Notes: generated from the sequence alone by a model not told the origin. A stretch of DNA of 64,000 nt from Escherichia coli (GCF_011881725.1 NZ_JAATUR010000011.1:36367-100366); one strand, 5' to 3'; counted from the first letter of the stretch, positions 50,098 through 62,302 are shown. A program made the numbers and translations.

Positions 50098-50103
50098 AGA
50101 GGG

Positions 50104-50412
50104 TTATTCCTTCGCCACTGACGCATGCGGCGCTAACGCCACGTCAGTGGCGGGTGAAAGCTGGTTTTCCAGTCGCTTTATTTTACGTTCAGCACGCGCC
50201 AGAGAAACACGAACTCGCAGCCAGAACAGTCCGCAAATTAACCAACCGATAGCAAAACCCGCAGCAAACAATACGGCCAGCAAAGTAGAGATACGATACT
50301 CCCCTTGCGCTAACAGATAGTTAAACGTCACCTGTTGATCGTTCTGCGCACCTAACGTGACCGAAATCACGAAAATCGCCAACACCAATAAGAAAATGAG
50401 TAAATATTTCAC
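50104..50412 (-). CDS. lapA: Lipopolysaccharide assembly protein LapA (YciS)
   Basis: Small inner-membrane partner of LapB (DUF1049), 102 residues. The start is GTG at 50412 (VKYLLIFLLVLAIF), the length known in K-12; the ATG ten codons upstream lacks a suitable ribosome site. Two transmembrane helices (about 2-20 and 42-65) and a charged coiled tail. First gene of the lapA-lapB-pyrF-yciH set. Confidence 0.93.
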   Translation of the reverse strand: MKYLLIFLLVLAIFVISVTLGAQNDQQVTFNYLLAQGEYRISTLLAVLFAAGFAIGWLICGLFWLRVRVSLARAERKIKRLENQLSPATDVALAPHASVAKE

Positions 50413-50560
50413 ATTACTTCCCGTTATGTGGTTAGAGCGCATAAATTAGGGTCAACTTACCGCAATAGCCCTTTAAAGTACCATTTTCACGTCGACTGCG
50501 AAATGGCAACTCGATGCATTGTTGGTGATTTAAGGGCGAAAATCAGAAAATCAACCAGCA

Positions 50561-51325
50561 TTAACTTTCTTCTTCTCGTTGCGCTATCTCACGATTTTCC
50601 TCCGGAGGTGGTGTTAATGGCCCACAAATTCGTTGTGCAAGCCAGGTTGCCACCGCCACCAGCGCCCACGAAATCAATGTAGCCACCACCAAATCACGCG
50701 GCCAATGCATCCCCAGCACCAGGCGGCTTCCCATGACTCCCGTTGCCCAAACCAGCAAGAGTGCAATGGTTAACGTTCGCCGACGCGGCCACAGCAACCC
50801 AACGGCCAGCAGCGCCCAACTGGCAGCAAACATCGTGTGACCAGAAGGAAAGGCAAACCCCGTTTCTTTCTGCCAGTGTGAACGCAAATATTGTGGGATA
50901 TTTCTCTCTTCAGCCAACTGTTCTTTCACTATATTTCCGCGTTCTGCTCGCTTTAAAGTGTAGAACTCATCAACCGGAATATGATGTGTTTTTTCCAGCC
51001 AGATAACAAAAGGGCGTGGTTCCTGAACTTTGTCCTTGATCCAGGATTTAACGCCTTGGCCCACAAGGATTGCCGCAGCCAGAATGGCAAACAACATAAT
51101 TGCAGCTTTGAGGCGAAAACGCAGACACCAGAGAAACCAACCGAATAAAATCAGATGTGTAATGACGCCCCGGGGCTGAGTAACGGTTTCAGTGACCCAA
51201 AAGGCCGCTTTCAACTGCCAACTTTGTTCTCCAGGTTGCCAACGCCAGCCAGAAATCCATACAGCTACCGGCATTACAAGTAATAGTGCAGCTCCCACTG
51301 CGGTACGTCTGGCAATCGAACGCAT
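50561..51325 (-). CDS. pgpB: Phosphatidylglycerophosphatase / undecaprenyl-PP phosphatase PgpB
   Basis: Inner-membrane PAP2-family phosphatase removing phosphate from phosphatidylglycerophosphate and undecaprenyl pyrophosphate. The 254 residues show six helices. PAP2 motifs: KDKVQEPRPF (C1), FPSGHT (C2) and GSRLVLGMHWPRDLV (C3), giving the periplasmic catalytic His pair. It diverges from ribA. Confidence 0.96.
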   Translation of the reverse strand: MRSIARRTAVGAALLLVMPVAVWISGWRWQPGEQSWQLKAAFWVTETVTQPRGVITHLILFGWFLWCLRFRLKAAIMLFAILAAAILVGQGVKSWIKDKVQEPRPFVIWLEKTHHIPVDEFYTLKRAERGNIVKEQLAEERNIPQYLRSHWQKETGFAFPSGHTMFAASWALLAVGLLWPRRRTLTIALLLVWATGVMGSRLVLGMHWPRDLVVATLISWALVAVATWLAQRICGPLTPPPEENREIAQREEES

Positions 51326-51494
51326 GGCCTCTCCTTTTTTATAACTCCCACAATCATAACTGAAAATGCCTGCTCCAGTAAAAATTGACAGAATTGTGCC
51401 ATTCAGTAAACGATTGGCGCGTCGTGATTAGGAGAACCTCTTCGCGTTATGGCAAAATAAGCCAATACAGAACCAGCATTATCTGGAGAATTTC

Positions 51495-52085
51495 ATGCAG
51501 CTTAAACGTGTGGCAGAAGCCAAACTGCCAACCCCATGGGGCGATTTCCTGATGGTGGGATTTGAAGAACTGGCAACCGGACACGATCATGTCGCACTAG
51601 TCTATGGCGATATTTCCGGGCATACCCCGGTACTTGCGCGCGTCCATTCTGAGTGTCTGACCGGTGATGCCCTGTTCAGCTTGCGCTGCGATTGTGGCTT
51701 CCAGTTAGAAGCGGCACTGACGCACATTGCCGAAGAAGGTCGTGGTATTTTGCTGTACCACCGTCAGGAAGGACGTAACATCGGTTTGTTGAATAAAATC
51801 CGTGCTTATGCGTTACAGGATCAAGGTTACGATACTGTAGAAGCCAATCATCAATTAGGTTTCGCCGCTGATGAACGTGATTTCACCCTCTGCGCTGATA
51901 TGTTCAAGTTACTGGGCGTCAATGAAGTCCGTCTTTTGACCAACAATCCGAAAAAAGTCGAAATTCTGACTGAAGCGGGAATCAACATTGTTGAACGCGT
52001 GCCGTTGATTGTTGGCCGTAACCCAAATAATGAACATTATCTCGATACTAAAGCCGAGAAGATGGGCCATTTGCTCAACAAATGA
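51495..52085 (+). CDS. ribA: GTP cyclohydrolase II
   Basis: First committed enzyme of riboflavin synthesis, opening GTP to a diaminopyrimidinone. The 196 residues match. Zinc ligands are Cys54, 65 and 67 in [28 protein letters not shown] and [10 protein letters not shown] are the substrate and catalytic segments. It is divergent from pgpB; no FMN riboswitch is visible upstream. In E. coli it is SoxRS-inducible, as is acnA next to it. Confidence 0.97.
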   Translation: MQLKRVAEAKLPTPWGDFLMVGFEELATGHDHVALVYGDISGHTPVLARVHSECLTGDALFSLRCDCGFQLEAALTHIAEEGRGILLYHRQEGRNIGLLNKIRAYALQDQGYDTVEANHQLGFAADERDFTLCADMFKLLGVNEVRLLTNNPKKVEILTEAGINIVERVPLIVGRNPNNEHYLDTKAEKMGHLLNK

Positions 52086-52107
52086 CCCTGTTCGCACAGA
52101 CTTAATG

Positions 52108-52136
52108 ATTTGCCGGATGATCCACATCCGGCAAAT
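52108..52136. terminator. Terminator between ribA and acnA
   Basis: ATTTGCCGGATG (52108-52119) and CATCCGGCAAAT (52125-52136), perfect 12-base arms between two convergent stops. The GCCGGAT core is REP-like. Confidence 0.82.
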
Positions 52137-52145
52137 AAAGCGGAA

Positions 52146-54821
52146 TTACTTCAACATATTACGAATGACATAATGCAAAATGCCGTCGTTCTGGTAATAG
52201 GTCAACTCCGTCGCAGTGTCGATACGACAACGGCAGGGTACGACTTCCTGGCTACCATCCGCGCGCGTAAGCGTCACCGGAACCGTCGCGCCGGGTTGTA
52301 GATTTTGCAGATCGATAATATCAATCTTCTCTTCCCCAGTCAGTCCTAACGTTTTACGCGTCACACCTTGCGGAAACTCCAGGGGCAAAATCCCCATACC
52401 GATTAAATTCGAGCGGTGAATTCGTTCAAACGATTCGGCAATCACCACGCGAATACCAAGCAAACGCGGACCTTTTGCTGCCCAGTCACGACTGGAGCCT
52501 GATCCGTATTCTTTCCCGGCAATTACCGCCAGTGGTGTTTTCTCCTGCTGATAGAGCATCGCCGCGTCATAAATAGAGATAACATCATTGCCAGGTAAAT
52601 GGCGCGTCATCCCTCCTTCAACACCAGGCACCATTTCGTTACGAATGCGAATATTAGCGAACGTGCCACGCATCATCACTTCATGGTTACCACGCCGCGA
52701 ACCATAGGAGTTAAAGTCTTTACGCTCAACACCACGACCTTGTAGATATCGCCCCGCCGGGCTATCAGGCTTAATGCTGCCCGCCGGAGAGATATGGTCA
52801 GTGGTAACCGAATCACCCAGCATTGCCAGAACTCGCGCGCCGTGAATATCTTCCACTGGCGCAGGTGTTGCCTGCATTTCATCAAAGAAAGGCGATAAGC
52901 GAATGTAGGTCGAATCATCCTGCCATCCGTAGGTATCTGATCGTACGACGTTAATCTCTTTCCACTCTGCAGTCCCTTCGAAAACCTCCGCATACTCTTT
53001 ACGGAACATTTCTGTAGAAACTTGCGCAACAGCGCGGGCAATCTCCTGAGCCGATGGCCAGATATCTTTCAAATATACCGGTTCGCCTTTACGATCGTAG
53101 CCCAGAGGTTCAGAAGCCAGGTTGATATTCATATTCCCTGCCAGTGCATAGGCAACCACCAGCGGCGGCGAAGCCAACCAGTTGGTTTTAACCAACGGAT
53201 GAATACGTCCTTCAAAGTTACGGTTGCCAGACAGTACCGCGCCAACGGTTAAATCGCCCTTTTTGATTGCAGTTTCGATAGGTTCCGGTAACGGCCCAGA
53301 ATTACCAATACAGGTGGTACAACCATACCCCACAAGGTTAAAGCCAAGTTCATCAAGGTACGGCGTCAGTTTGGCTTTTGCCAGATAGTCAGAAACCACT
53401 TTCGAGCCAGGCGCGAGAGACGCTTTGACCCACGGTTGTCGTTTCAGCCCCAGGGTTACGGCTTTTTTCGCCAGTAATCCGGCCACCATCAGCACGCTGG
53501 GGTTAGAGGTGTTGGTACACGACGTTATCGCAGCAATAACCACTGCACCATCAGGCAACTGATACTGATGCCCGTTCATAACATAATCGACCGGCTGGCG
53601 TTCATTATGCGTGACGTTCACTTCCAGTTCGTTACTGGCGGCAAACGCTTTTGGCACATCTGGCAGCGCAACACGATCCTGTGGGCGCTTTGGACCGGCA
53701 AGACTGGCAACTACGTCGTTCATATCCAATTCGAGCGTACTGGTAAACACCGGTTCATCACCTGCATTTCGCCACATCCCCTGCGCTTTGGCATATTTCT
53801 CAACCAGTTCAACCTGGTCTTCACTACGTCCGCTTAACCGCATGTAATCAAGAGTGACAGCATCGATTGGGAAGAATCCGCAGGTCGCCCCATATTCCGG
53901 CGACATGTTGGCAATGGTTGCACGATCGGCCAGTGGAAGTGAATCCAGGCCATCACCATAAAATTCGACGAATTTACCGACTACACCATGTTTGCGTAGC
54001 ATCTGGGTAACGGTCAGCACCAGGTCGGTGGCAGTAATACCCTCACGTAGTTTACCAGTAAGCTTAAAGCCCACCACATCAGGTATAAGCATGGAAACTG
54101 GCTGACCTAACATCGCCGCTTCAGCTTCGATCCCACCAACGCCCCAGCCCAGCACGCCAAGACCGTTGATCATAGTCGTGTGCGAGTCAGTGCCGACGAG
54201 CGTATCCGGATAAGCAATCCATTCACCCTCCTGCAATTCACTCCACACCGCTTTGCCGAGATATTCAAGGTTCACCTGATGGCAAATTCCAGTGCCTGGC
54301 GGCACGACGCTAAAACGACTGAACGCCTGCTGTCCCCATTTCAGAAACACATAACGCTCGTGGTTGCGCTCCATTTCCAGACGTACGTTTTCCTCAAATG
54401 CCTCATCATCGCCAAAACGATCGACGGTCACCGAGTGGTCAATCACCAGATCGACCGGTGAGAGCGGATTCACCTTCGCGGTATCGCCGCCGAGACGCTT
54501 CACCGCTTCACGCATAGCGGCAAGGTCGACAACGGCAGGCACACCGGTAAAGTCCTGCATCAGCACCCTTGCCGGACGATAAGCAATTTCACGGTCAGCA
54601 TGGGCATTTTTCAGCCATCCCGCCAGCGCATGAATATCTTCTTCGGTGACCGAATTGCCATCCTGCCAGCGCAACAGGTTTTCGAGCAGAACTTTGAGTG
54701 ACTTAGGCAGACGGTTGATATCGCCCAATGATTGGGCCGCAAGTGGCAGGCTGTAATAGTGATACGTTTTATCTTTGGCCTGCAACGTGTCCTTACTGGC
54801 TTCTCGTAGGGTTGACGACAT
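52146..54821 (-). CDS. acnA: Aconitate hydratase A
   Basis: Stress- and stationary-phase aconitase that also binds mRNA when its cluster is lost. The 891 residues match. [4Fe-4S] cysteines are in [10 protein letters not shown] and [32 protein letters not shown] and the C-terminal swivelling domain (about 660-891, [12 protein letters not shown]) are intact. It is monocistronic, with ymiC, yciX and ymiA upstream on the same strand. Confidence 0.98.
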   Translation of the reverse strand: MSSTLREASKDTLQAKDKTYHYYSLPLAAQSLGDINRLPKSLKVLLENLLRWQDGNSVTEEDIHALAGWLKNAHADREIAYRPARVLMQDFTGVPAVVDLAAMREAVKRLGGDTAKVNPLSPVDLVIDHSVTVDRFGDDEAFEENVRLEMERNHERYVFLKWGQQAFSRFSVVPPGTGICHQVNLEYLGKAVWSELQEGEWIAYPDTLVGTDSHTTMINGLGVLGWGVGGIEAEAAMLGQPVSMLIPDVVGFKLTGKLREGITATDLVLTVTQMLRKHGVVGKFVEFYGDGLDSLPLADRATIANMSPEYGATCGFFPIDAVTLDYMRLSGRSEDQVELVEKYAKAQGMWRNAGDEPVFTSTLELDMNDVVASLAGPKRPQDRVALPDVPKAFAASNELEVNVTHNERQPVDYVMNGHQYQLPDGAVVIAAITSCTNTSNPSVLMVAGLLAKKAVTLGLKRQPWVKASLAPGSKVVSDYLAKAKLTPYLDELGFNLVGYGCTTCIGNSGPLPEPIETAIKKGDLTVGAVLSGNRNFEGRIHPLVKTNWLASPPLVVAYALAGNMNINLASEPLGYDRKGEPVYLKDIWPSAQEIARAVAQVSTEMFRKEYAEVFEGTAEWKEINVVRSDTYGWQDDSTYIRLSPFFDEMQATPAPVEDIHGARVLAMLGDSVTTDHISPAGSIKPDSPAGRYLQGRGVERKDFNSYGSRRGNHEVMMRGTFANIRIRNEMVPGVEGGMTRHLPGNDVISIYDAAMLYQQEKTPLAVIAGKEYGSGSSRDWAAKGPRLLGIRVVIAESFERIHRSNLIGMGILPLEFPQGVTRKTLGLTGEEKIDIIDLQNLQPGATVPVTLTRADGSQEVVPCRCRIDTATELTYYQNDGILHYVIRNMLK

Positions 54822-54949
54822 AGCTCCTCCTTAATGACAGGGTTGTGAAGCCCTGATTCTCTTCAGGGTGAATATTAAAGATAACACAAACATTGCGTAA
54901 CGATTTGATAACAACCCGAATTGATAAAAGAGGAGAAACCTTGCGGAGC

Positions 54950-54978
54950 AGGAAAAGAAAACCTCGCCGCAGCGAGGT
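54950..54978 (-). terminator. Terminator after ymiC
   Basis: On the minus strand ACCTCGC-TGCG-GCGAGGT followed by TTTCTTTT, directly after the ymiC stop. It separates the ymiA-yciX-ymiC stretch from acnA. Confidence 0.8.
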
Positions 54979-54984
54979 AAGAGA

Positions 54985-55080
54985 TTAGTGAGTAACTATC
55001 CAGATCAGTTCGGCCCAAAAGAGCATCGACAGTGAAAATGCGCCCATCCAGGACCAATATTTCATATTTGTAGTGAACAT
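54985..55080 (-). CDS. ymiC: Single-pass small membrane protein YmiC
   Basis: A 31-residue ORF, MFTTNMKYWSWMGAFSLSML then FWAELIWIVTH, essentially one hydrophobic helix (about 9-29). It ends at a terminator. I recall a 31-residue K-12 protein YmiC at this place upstream of acnA. A shorter start at Met6 is possible. Function unknown. Confidence 0.75.
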   Translation of the reverse strand: MFTTNMKYWSWMGAFSLSMLFWAELIWIVTH

Positions 55081-55195
55081 AGGCTACACCCTTAACTGTT
55101 ATTACTTTATGTTGAGAAGACTCAATCTATTATTGCCGTGGTGTATTAAAAGCCGTTTAATTCATGAATATATTAGGTAATAAGAATGATGATAA

Positions 55196-55366
55196 TTATT
55201 GTTTCCGCTGATCATCTTCAGCAAACATCTCTATAAAGGCTTGCTGCTGCGGTGTTAGTTTCCAGCTATGGGGTATAACGACGGAACAGTCCCGTTTCGT
55301 TTCCGTTGCATTGTCATTGTGCTGACATAATGGCAATGCCCCCTGGTGTTGCTCTTGAACAACCAT
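55196..55366 (-). CDS. yciX: Small protein YciX (YmiB)
   Basis: A 56-residue soluble protein starting MVVQEQHQGALPLCQHNDN and ending IEMFAEDDQRKQ. A longer frame exists upstream but runs inside ymiA; the start two bases after the ymiA stop is preferred, consistent with coupling. CSVVIPHSWKLTPQQQAFIE is the conserved part. Function unknown; in K-12 the cysB-ymiA-yciX order is the same. Confidence 0.8.
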   Translation of the reverse strand: MVVQEQHQGALPLCQHNDNATETKRDCSVVIPHSWKLTPQQQAFIEMFAEDDQRKQ

Positions 55367-55368
55367 AG

Positions 55369-55509
55369 TTATCCCCACACTTTCCAAATCAGCAGTGCGA
55401 CAACCACCCAAAAGAGCGCAGAACCAAGAAATACTGCAAGCCAGGCTTTGCGTTTTAATTCTGGGTCCCGGCGGGGATCCTGATTTCCCGAAGGCATTGC
55501 TAACCTCAT
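55369..55509 (-). CDS. ymiA: Single-pass small membrane protein YmiA
   Basis: A 46-residue protein, MRLAMPSGNQDPRRDPELKR then KAWLAVFLGSALFWVVVALL and a WKVWG end. A charged head is followed by one transmembrane helix (about 23-43). It matches K-12 YmiA as I remember it. The start at Met5 is an alternative. It precedes yciX by two bases. Confidence 0.82.
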   Translation of the reverse strand: MRLAMPSGNQDPRRDPELKRKAWLAVFLGSALFWVVVALLIWKVWG

Positions 55510-55828
55510 ATAATCGCCATCACTTATCAGCAAGACGCCAAACAATTGGTATAATTAATCAAACGATAGGACAAATCCTAATGAAACTTTAGTCAAAAAT
55601 CCAGCTAATTTACGAATCGTTGCCAGTTAATAATTCAATCTTTTGACCTGAAATAGATATTTGAAGGATGGAGTTTGCAACGCGGATAAATAGACACTAC
55701 TTTACGCTCGATTTACCATAAAAATTTTGTGTGTATTTATATTGTTAGCGACAAACAAATAAAGAGTAATAGAGAATACATTCCGGCACCTTTGTCTCAT
55801 AAAAAGATGCCGGAAATAACGTGGAGAA
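55510..55828. other. cysB-ymiA intergenic region
   Basis: 319 AT-rich bases. TTCCGGCA (55781-55788) and TGCCGGAA (55808-55815) form a hairpin 14 bases after the cysB stop, a likely terminator for cysB though with a weak T-run. The remainder would hold the ymiA promoter. I see no further gene. Confidence 0.6.
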
Positions 55829-56845
<1,017 letters not shown>

Positions 56846-56958
56846 TCACACCTGGCGGGTGACTAATACGATTTAATAATAAAAAAAGTGATAACTATAA
56901 CCACTATATCATTTATAGCTTTAGTGTATAGGTTTGTAGAAAAAATAATATGCAATGA

Positions 56959-56982
56959 AAAAGGGCCGCTTTTGCGACCCTT
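56959..56982 (-). terminator. Terminator of topA
   Basis: On the minus strand AAAGGGTCGC, AAAA, GCGGCCCTTT, then TTCATTGC, 29 bases after the topA stop. One mismatched pair in a 10-base stem. Confidence 0.82.
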
Positions 56983-57011
56983 TGCTTATAAAAACCAGAC
57001 TATTTTAAAGG

Positions 57012-59609
57012 TTATTTTTTCCCTTCAACCCATTTGCCATCAACATAAAATGCTGACCAGCCAGTTGCCTTTCCGTCTTTTTCCGAAGAGACATATTGCT
57101 GCTTGGTTTTACGGCTAAAGCGAACCATTGTCTTATTACCTTCCGGATCCTGCTGCGGCGCATCAGCCAGATAGCGCAGCTTTTCCGGCAGGCGGTCGCG
57201 GAAGCGGTAAAGCTCTTCCACCAGCGGCGCACGCGTTTCACGAGATTTCGGGAAGGTGTTGGCAGCCAGGAAAACGCCAGCAGCACCGTCACGCAGCACG
57301 AAATAAGCATCTGATTTTTCGCACGCTAATTCTGGCAGCGGAACAGGATCTTCTTTCGGTGGCGCCACTTCGCCGTTACGTAAAATCTTACGCGTGTTTT
57401 TACACTCTTCATTGGTGCAGGCCATGTATTTACCGAAACGGCCCATTTTCAGGTGCATTTCAGAGCCACATTTTTCACACTCAACGATCGGGCCGTCATA
57501 ACCTTTAATGCGGAATTCGCCCTCTTCGATCTCGTAACCATCGCAGGTTGGGTTATTACCACAGACATGCAACTTACGTTTCGGATCGATGAGATAGCTG
57601 TCCATCGCCGTGCCGCATTTCGGGCAACGACGTTTGGCGCGCAGGGCGTTAGTTTCAGCGTCTTCGCCTTCCAGTACGTTCAGTACTTCGTTTTCAGGCA
57701 CCAGGTTAATGGTGGTTTTGCAACGCTCCTTCGGCGGCAGCGCATAGCCTGAACAGCCAAGGAAAACACCGGTGCTGGCGGTACGAATACCCATTTTGCG
57801 GCCACAGGTCGGGCAGTCAATGCTGGTCAAAACCATCTGGTTCGGACGCATACCGCCCTCTTCCGGATCTTTTTCTGCTTTATCAAGCTGCTGGGTGAAA
57901 TCCGAGAAGAAGTGATCCAGTACGGCTTTCCATTCTGCTTCGTGATTTGCCACCTGGTCGAGGCTGTTTTCCATCTGCGCGGTGAAGTCGTAATTCATTA
58001 ATTCGCGGAAATTTTCTTCCAGGCGATCGGTAACGATTTCACCCATTTTTTCCGCATAGAACCGACGGTTTTCCACACGCACATAGCCACGATCCTGAAT
58101 AGTCGAAATAATCGACGCATAGGTAGACGGACGACCAATACCACGTTTTTCCAGCTCTTTAACCAGCGAGGCTTCGCTGAAACGGGCTGGCGGCTTGGTA
58201 AAGTGCTGTGCCGGAGTCAGTTCAACGAGCGTCAGAGCATCGCCTTTATCGACTGCCGGTAAAATACGATCTTCATCCCCTTTACGCAGCGCAGGCATCA
58301 CTTTCGTCCAGCCATCAAAGCGTAAAATACGGCCACGTGCTTTCAGGCGGAAATCGCCCGCGCCAACGGTCAGCGTTGTAGAGTCATATTTCGCCGGAGT
58401 CATCTGACATGCAACGAACTGACGCCAGATTAACTGGTAAAGTTTCTGTGCGTCCGCTTCCATATCCTTCAGCGATTCCGCCATCACATTGACGTCAGAA
58501 GGACGAATCGCTTCGTGCGCTTCCTGTGAGTTTTCTTTGCTGGCGTACTGATTCGGACTTTCTGGCAGATATTTATTACCGAAATTATCGCTGATATAAC
58601 CACGAACCATATTTACCGCGTCCTGACTCAGGTTAGTAGAGTCAGTACGCATATAAGTGATATAGCCCGCTTCATAAAGACGCTGCGCCATCATCATGGT
58701 TTTTTTCACGCCAAAACCAAGACGGGTGCTGGCAGCCTGTTGCAGCGTGGAGGTAATAAAAGGAGCACCAGGTTTACTGGTTGTCGGTTTGTCTTCACGA
58801 TCCAGCACGCTATAGCGTGCTTTTTCCAGCAGACTTACCGCAGCCTGAGTTTGTTCTTTATTGACCGGACGGAACGGTTTGTCGTTCTGATGAGTCACCT
58901 GCAAAGCCAATGCTTCGCCGGATGGCGTAGTCGTGCTGGCATCCACTTCCCAGAACTCTTCCGGTACAAATGCCTTAATTTCACGCTCACGCTCAACCAC
59001 CAGGCGGACCGCCACCGACTGCACACGCCCGGCAGACAGACCGCGAGCAATTTTTTTCCACAGCAGCGGCGAAACCATATAACCCACCACGCGGTCCATG
59101 AAGCGACGCGCCTGCTGGGCATTAACGCGATCGATATTCAGCTCACCTGGCTTGTTAAATGCCTGACGAATCGCGTTTTTAGTAATTTCGTTAAACACCA
59201 CACGGCTATAGCGCGCATCATCACCCCCAATCACTTCCCGCAGGTGCCATGCAATGGCTTCCCCTTCGCGGTCAAGGTCGGTTGCGAGATAGATGTGGTC
59301 GGCTTTTTCAGCCAGTTGTTTCAGTTCAGAGACGACCTTCTCTTTACCTGGCAACACTTCATAGTGCGCCTCCCAATTGTGCCACGGGTCAACCCCCATA
59401 CGGTTGACAAGAGCGCCACGTTCATCCTTTTTAGGCTTTTTAGCCGTCTTGGTGGAGGTAGAGTCGGCACTCTTTTTGGCTGTTGAGCCACTGGTCGGCA
59501 AATCGCGGATGTGACCGACGCTGGATTTCACCACGTAGTCACTACCCAGATACTTGTTGATCGTTTTGGCTTTTGCCGGGGACTCAACGATGACAAGAGC
59601 TTTACCCAT
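57012..59609 (-). CDS. topA: DNA topoisomerase I
   Basis: Type IA enzyme that relaxes negative supercoils. The start [20 protein letters not shown] at 59609 gives 865 residues; the frame continues 14 codons upstream but these are leader. Toprim domain about 3-145 ([14 protein letters not shown]), active-site Tyr319 in [10 protein letters not shown], and three C-terminal zinc ribbons ([27 protein letters not shown]) plus the basic tail. A supercoiling-sensitive promoter region lies upstream. Confidence 0.98.
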   Translation of the reverse strand: MGKALVIVESPAKAKTINKYLGSDYVVKSSVGHIRDLPTSGSTAKKSADSTSTKTAKKPKKDERGALVNRMGVDPWHNWEAHYEVLPGKEKVVSELKQLAEKADHIYLATDLDREGEAIAWHLREVIGGDDARYSRVVFNEITKNAIRQAFNKPGELNIDRVNAQQARRFMDRVVGYMVSPLLWKKIARGLSAGRVQSVAVRLVVEREREIKAFVPEEFWEVDASTTTPSGEALALQVTHQNDKPFRPVNKEQTQAAVSLLEKARYSVLDREDKPTTSKPGAPFITSTLQQAASTRLGFGVKKTMMMAQRLYEAGYITYMRTDSTNLSQDAVNMVRGYISDNFGNKYLPESPNQYASKENSQEAHEAIRPSDVNVMAESLKDMEADAQKLYQLIWRQFVACQMTPAKYDSTTLTVGAGDFRLKARGRILRFDGWTKVMPALRKGDEDRILPAVDKGDALTLVELTPAQHFTKPPARFSEASLVKELEKRGIGRPSTYASIISTIQDRGYVRVENRRFYAEKMGEIVTDRLEENFRELMNYDFTAQMENSLDQVANHEAEWKAVLDHFFSDFTQQLDKAEKDPEEGGMRPNQMVLTSIDCPTCGRKMGIRTASTGVFLGCSGYALPPKERCKTTINLVPENEVLNVLEGEDAETNALRAKRRCPKCGTAMDSYLIDPKRKLHVCGNNPTCDGYEIEEGEFRIKGYDGPIVECEKCGSEMHLKMGRFGKYMACTNEECKNTRKILRNGEVAPPKEDPVPLPELACEKSDAYFVLRDGAAGVFLAANTFPKSRETRAPLVEELYRFRDRLPEKLRYLADAPQQDPEGNKTMVRFSRKTKQQYVSSEKDGKATGWSAFYVDGKWVEGKK

Positions 59610-59988
59610 ATTCACCTTACCTAATTTGATTCTTCCAGGAATGCGTCGCACGTTGATAAACCTTCCACTGGCAACGAGTTACCGATATGGACTCGCTCTC
59701 TGCGGATATCAACCCCTTGTCGTGACTCTGTTCACGAAATTTCAGGTGACTGAGTTAACAGGTCTTGGCCTACAGGCGCTATAGCACGACGGAATTTTGG
59801 TCGAATGTCAAGCAAATCTATTGCCAGATTGACGAAAGCGTCACACTGTACCTGATAAAATCCGTTACGCAACTTTATTAGCATGCAAAATCCAAAGTTG
59901 CCAGTAAGGCGTTCTCGCCCTCAGCGTGGTATATTTGTCTGCAAGCCATGCCTGGCGTAGACTAATGTCCTTGTTTAAGGAGTAAATA
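59610..59988. other. topA-yciN divergent promoter region
   Basis: 379 bases without a gene. It separates divergent topA and yciN. In E. coli several topA promoters, including heat-shock (sigma-32) and RpoS-type ones, lie here. On the minus strand, AT-rich -10-like sequences are seen near 59855 and 59780, but I cannot assign starts. AAGGAG precedes yciN. Confidence 0.55.
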
Positions 59989-60240
59989 ATGAACAAAGAG
60001 ACACAACCCATCGACCGCGAAACGCTGTTGAAAGAGGCCAACAAAATCATTCGTGAGCATGAGGATACGCTCGCAGGGATTGAAGCCACCGGCGTCACGC
60101 AGCGTAATGGTGTGCTGGTGTTTAGCGGCGATTATTTTTTAGATGAACAAGGATTGCCGACAGCAAAAAGCACCGCGGTGTTTAATATGTTCAAACACCT
60201 GGCCCATGTGCTCTCGGAAAAATACCATCTGGTCGATTAA
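59989..60240 (+). CDS. yciN: Protein YciN (DUF2498)
   Basis: An 83-residue acidic cytoplasmic protein of unknown function, same length as K-12 YciN. AAGGAG is 6 bases before the start. The predicted fold is mixed helix and strand ([34 protein letters not shown]). Convergent with sohB and separated by a terminator. Confidence 0.93.
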   Translation: MNKETQPIDRETLLKEANKIIREHEDTLAGIEATGVTQRNGVLVFSGDYFLDEQGLPTAKSTAVFNMFKHLAHVLSEKYHLVD

Positions 60241-60244
60241 AGCA

Positions 60245-60270
60245 AAACGCGAGGTCTTACCCTCGCGTTT
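60245..60270. terminator. Terminator between yciN and sohB
   Basis: AAACGCGAGG (60245-60254) and CCTCGCGTTT (60261-60270) with a 6-base loop, followed by GTCTTTT on the plus strand. On the minus strand TGCTTTAATC follows. Confidence 0.88.
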
Positions 60271-60275
60271 GTCTT

Positions 60276-61325
60276 TTACATCAACGGCTTTTGCCCGCGT
60301 TGCCACCAGCGTAGCAATAAACGGTCAGCGCTCTCGGCTGCGCTGCCGGTGAATCGGTCAATCAACCGTTTACGCTGCATATAGCGCACATTGACCACTT
60401 CACGACCGTCCATCAGGCTAAGGATCACGTCATCACTGGTGCTGATTTCGTCAACCAGGCCTTTCTCTATCGCCTGTTGCCCGTACCAGTGTTCACCGGT
60501 TGCCACCTTTTCAATATCCAGAGACGGACGCATACGCTTCACAAAATCCTTAAATAACTGATGCGTTTCGTTCAGTTCTTCGCGGAATTTCTCGCGCCCT
60601 TCTTCTGTATTTTCACCTAACAATGTCAGCGTGCGCTTATATTGCCCGGCAGTGTGTAGTTCGATATCAATGTCTTTGCTTTTCAGGAAGCGGTTAAAGT
60701 TGGGCATTTGCGCCACAACACCAATGGAGCCAACAATTGCAAACGGTGCTGAAACAATTTTATCCGCCACACAAGCCATCATGTAACCGCCGCTGGCAGC
60801 GACTTTGTCTACCGTAACGGTTAAAGGAATGTTTTTATCACGCAGACGCTGCAACTGCGAAGCCGCCAGACCGTAACCATGCACCATCCCGCCGGGGCTT
60901 TCCAGACGCAGAACTACCTGGTCCTGCGGTTGAAATGCCGCGAGTACCGCAGTGATCTCTTCACGTAGCGCGTTCACTTCATGGGCATCCATGCTGCCTT
61001 TGAAATCCAGCACCCAGACACGTGGCTTGCTTTCGGCTGCCACCTCGCCAAGTTTGGCTTTTGCTTTCGCCGCCTTCGCTTCTTGCTTGTGCTTTTTCTT
61101 CTGCGCTTTGTGCCACTGTTTTTGCTGATGCGGATCCATTAGCGCCGCAGCCAGTTCTTCTTTCATCTCCTTATACTGTTCGCTGAGATTGTTGACTCGT
61201 AACTCGCCACGCTGGCGTTTATTACGTTGAGCAACATTGACAATAATGGCGGCAATAGCCGCAATCGCCACCACAACGGTGACGATTTTCGCCAAAAACA
61301 AACCATATTCAGACAACAATTCCAC
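60276..61325 (-). CDS. sohB: Inner-membrane peptidase SohB (S49 family)
   Basis: Signal-peptide-peptidase-like serine protease, a multicopy suppressor of degP loss in E. coli. The start is GTG at 61325 (VELLSEYGLFLAKIVTVVVA), giving 349 residues; the longer frame upstream has no good ribosome site, while AAGGTGGG precedes the GTG. One membrane helix (about 8-30), a Lys/Ala-rich linker (about 70-95), then the S49 domain with VAASGGYMMACVADKI carrying the catalytic Ser and the lysine nearer the end. Confidence 0.94.
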   Translation of the reverse strand: MELLSEYGLFLAKIVTVVVAIAAIAAIIVNVAQRNKRQRGELRVNNLSEQYKEMKEELAAALMDPHQQKQWHKAQKKKHKQEAKAAKAKAKLGEVAAESKPRVWVLDFKGSMDAHEVNALREEITAVLAAFQPQDQVVLRLESPGGMVHGYGLAASQLQRLRDKNIPLTVTVDKVAASGGYMMACVADKIVSAPFAIVGSIGVVAQMPNFNRFLKSKDIDIELHTAGQYKRTLTLLGENTEEGREKFREELNETHQLFKDFVKRMRPSLDIEKVATGEHWYGQQAIEKGLVDEISTSDDVILSLMDGREVVNVRYMQRKRLIDRFTGSAAESADRLLLRWWQRGQKPLM

Positions 61326-61543
61326 GAGTCCCACCTTGGTTAAACAACGCTTTGGCTCACAGTTTACAACAGGCATGTTAAGCCGTCTCGTAGAGATGTT
61401 ATTGCAGCGAAAGTATGACAAAGTATTCATTTTGCGGCGTTATCGCCCCAGGCCGATTGAAATGCCCTCCTGTTTCAGGCATAAAACCCCAAAGTCATAA
61501 AGTACACTGGCAGCGCGACTGTTGATGTCGTCGGGGAGTAGCC

Positions 61544-62302
61544 ATGCATTACCAACCAAAACAAGATTTACTGAATAATCGTATTATCCTGGTAACAGGT
61601 GCCAGCGACGGTATTGGCCGCGAAGCCGCAATGACGTATGCACGCTATGGCGCGACGGTGATTCTGTTGGGCCGTAATGAAGATAAATTACGTCATGTCG
61701 TCCAGCACATGACCGAAGAAACTGGACATCAGCCGCAGTGGTTTATTCTCGATTTGCTGACCTGTACATCCGAAGATTGCCAGCAACTGGCACAGCGCAT
61801 TGCGATGAATTATCCTCGTCTGGACGGTGTGCTGCATAATGCCGGATTGCTTGGCGATGTTTGCCCGATGAGCGAACAAAATCCGCAAGTATGGCAGGAT
61901 GTCATGCAGGTCAACGTTAATGCTACCTTTATGCTCACTCAGGCTCTGCTTCCTTTATTGCTCAAATCGGATGCCGGTTCACTGGTCTTTACTTCATCAA
62001 GCGTTGGACGTCAGGGACGAGCCAACTGGGGCGCATATGCAGCGTCTAAATTTGCCACCGAAGGAATGATGCAGGTACTGGCCGACGAATATCAGCAGCG
62101 CCTGCGCGTCAACTGTATTAATCCCGGAGGAACACGTACCTCCATGCGTGCCAACGCCTTCCCGACCGAAGATCCACAGAAACTCAAAACACCCGCCGAT
62201 ATCATGCCACTCTATTTATGGCTGATGGGCGATGACAGCCGCCGTAAAACCGGCATGACCTTTGACGCCCAACCGGGCCGTAAACCAGGAATATCCCAAT
62301 GA
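61544..62302 (+). CDS. yciK: Short-chain dehydrogenase YciK
   Basis: An SDR-family oxidoreductase of 252 residues with unknown substrate. TGASDGIGREAA is the nucleotide-binding glycine motif, NAGLLGD the structural motif, and YAASKFATEG (Tyr and Lys) the catalytic site with SSSVGR. Its stop overlaps the btuR start by four bases (ATGA), so the two are translated together. Confidence 0.95.
   Translation: MHYQPKQDLLNNRIILVTGASDGIGREAAMTYARYGATVILLGRNEDKLRHVVQHMTEETGHQPQWFILDLLTCTSEDCQQLAQRIAMNYPRLDGVLHNAGLLGDVCPMSEQNPQVWQDVMQVNVNATFMLTQALLPLLLKSDAGSLVFTSSSVGRQGRANWGAYAASKFATEGMMQVLADEYQQRLRVNCINPGGTRTSMRANAFPTEDPQKLKTPADIMPLYLWLMGDDSRRKTGMTFDAQPGRKPGISQ

Noticed and set aside
51326..51494. FMN riboswitch upstream of ribA
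   Set aside because: The interval is 169 bases and lacks the conserved RFN helices; ribA in E. coli is not known to have one.
58740..59486. 248-codon plus-strand ORF
   Set aside because: It lies wholly inside topA on the opposite strand. Its residues show no domain, and topA is certain.
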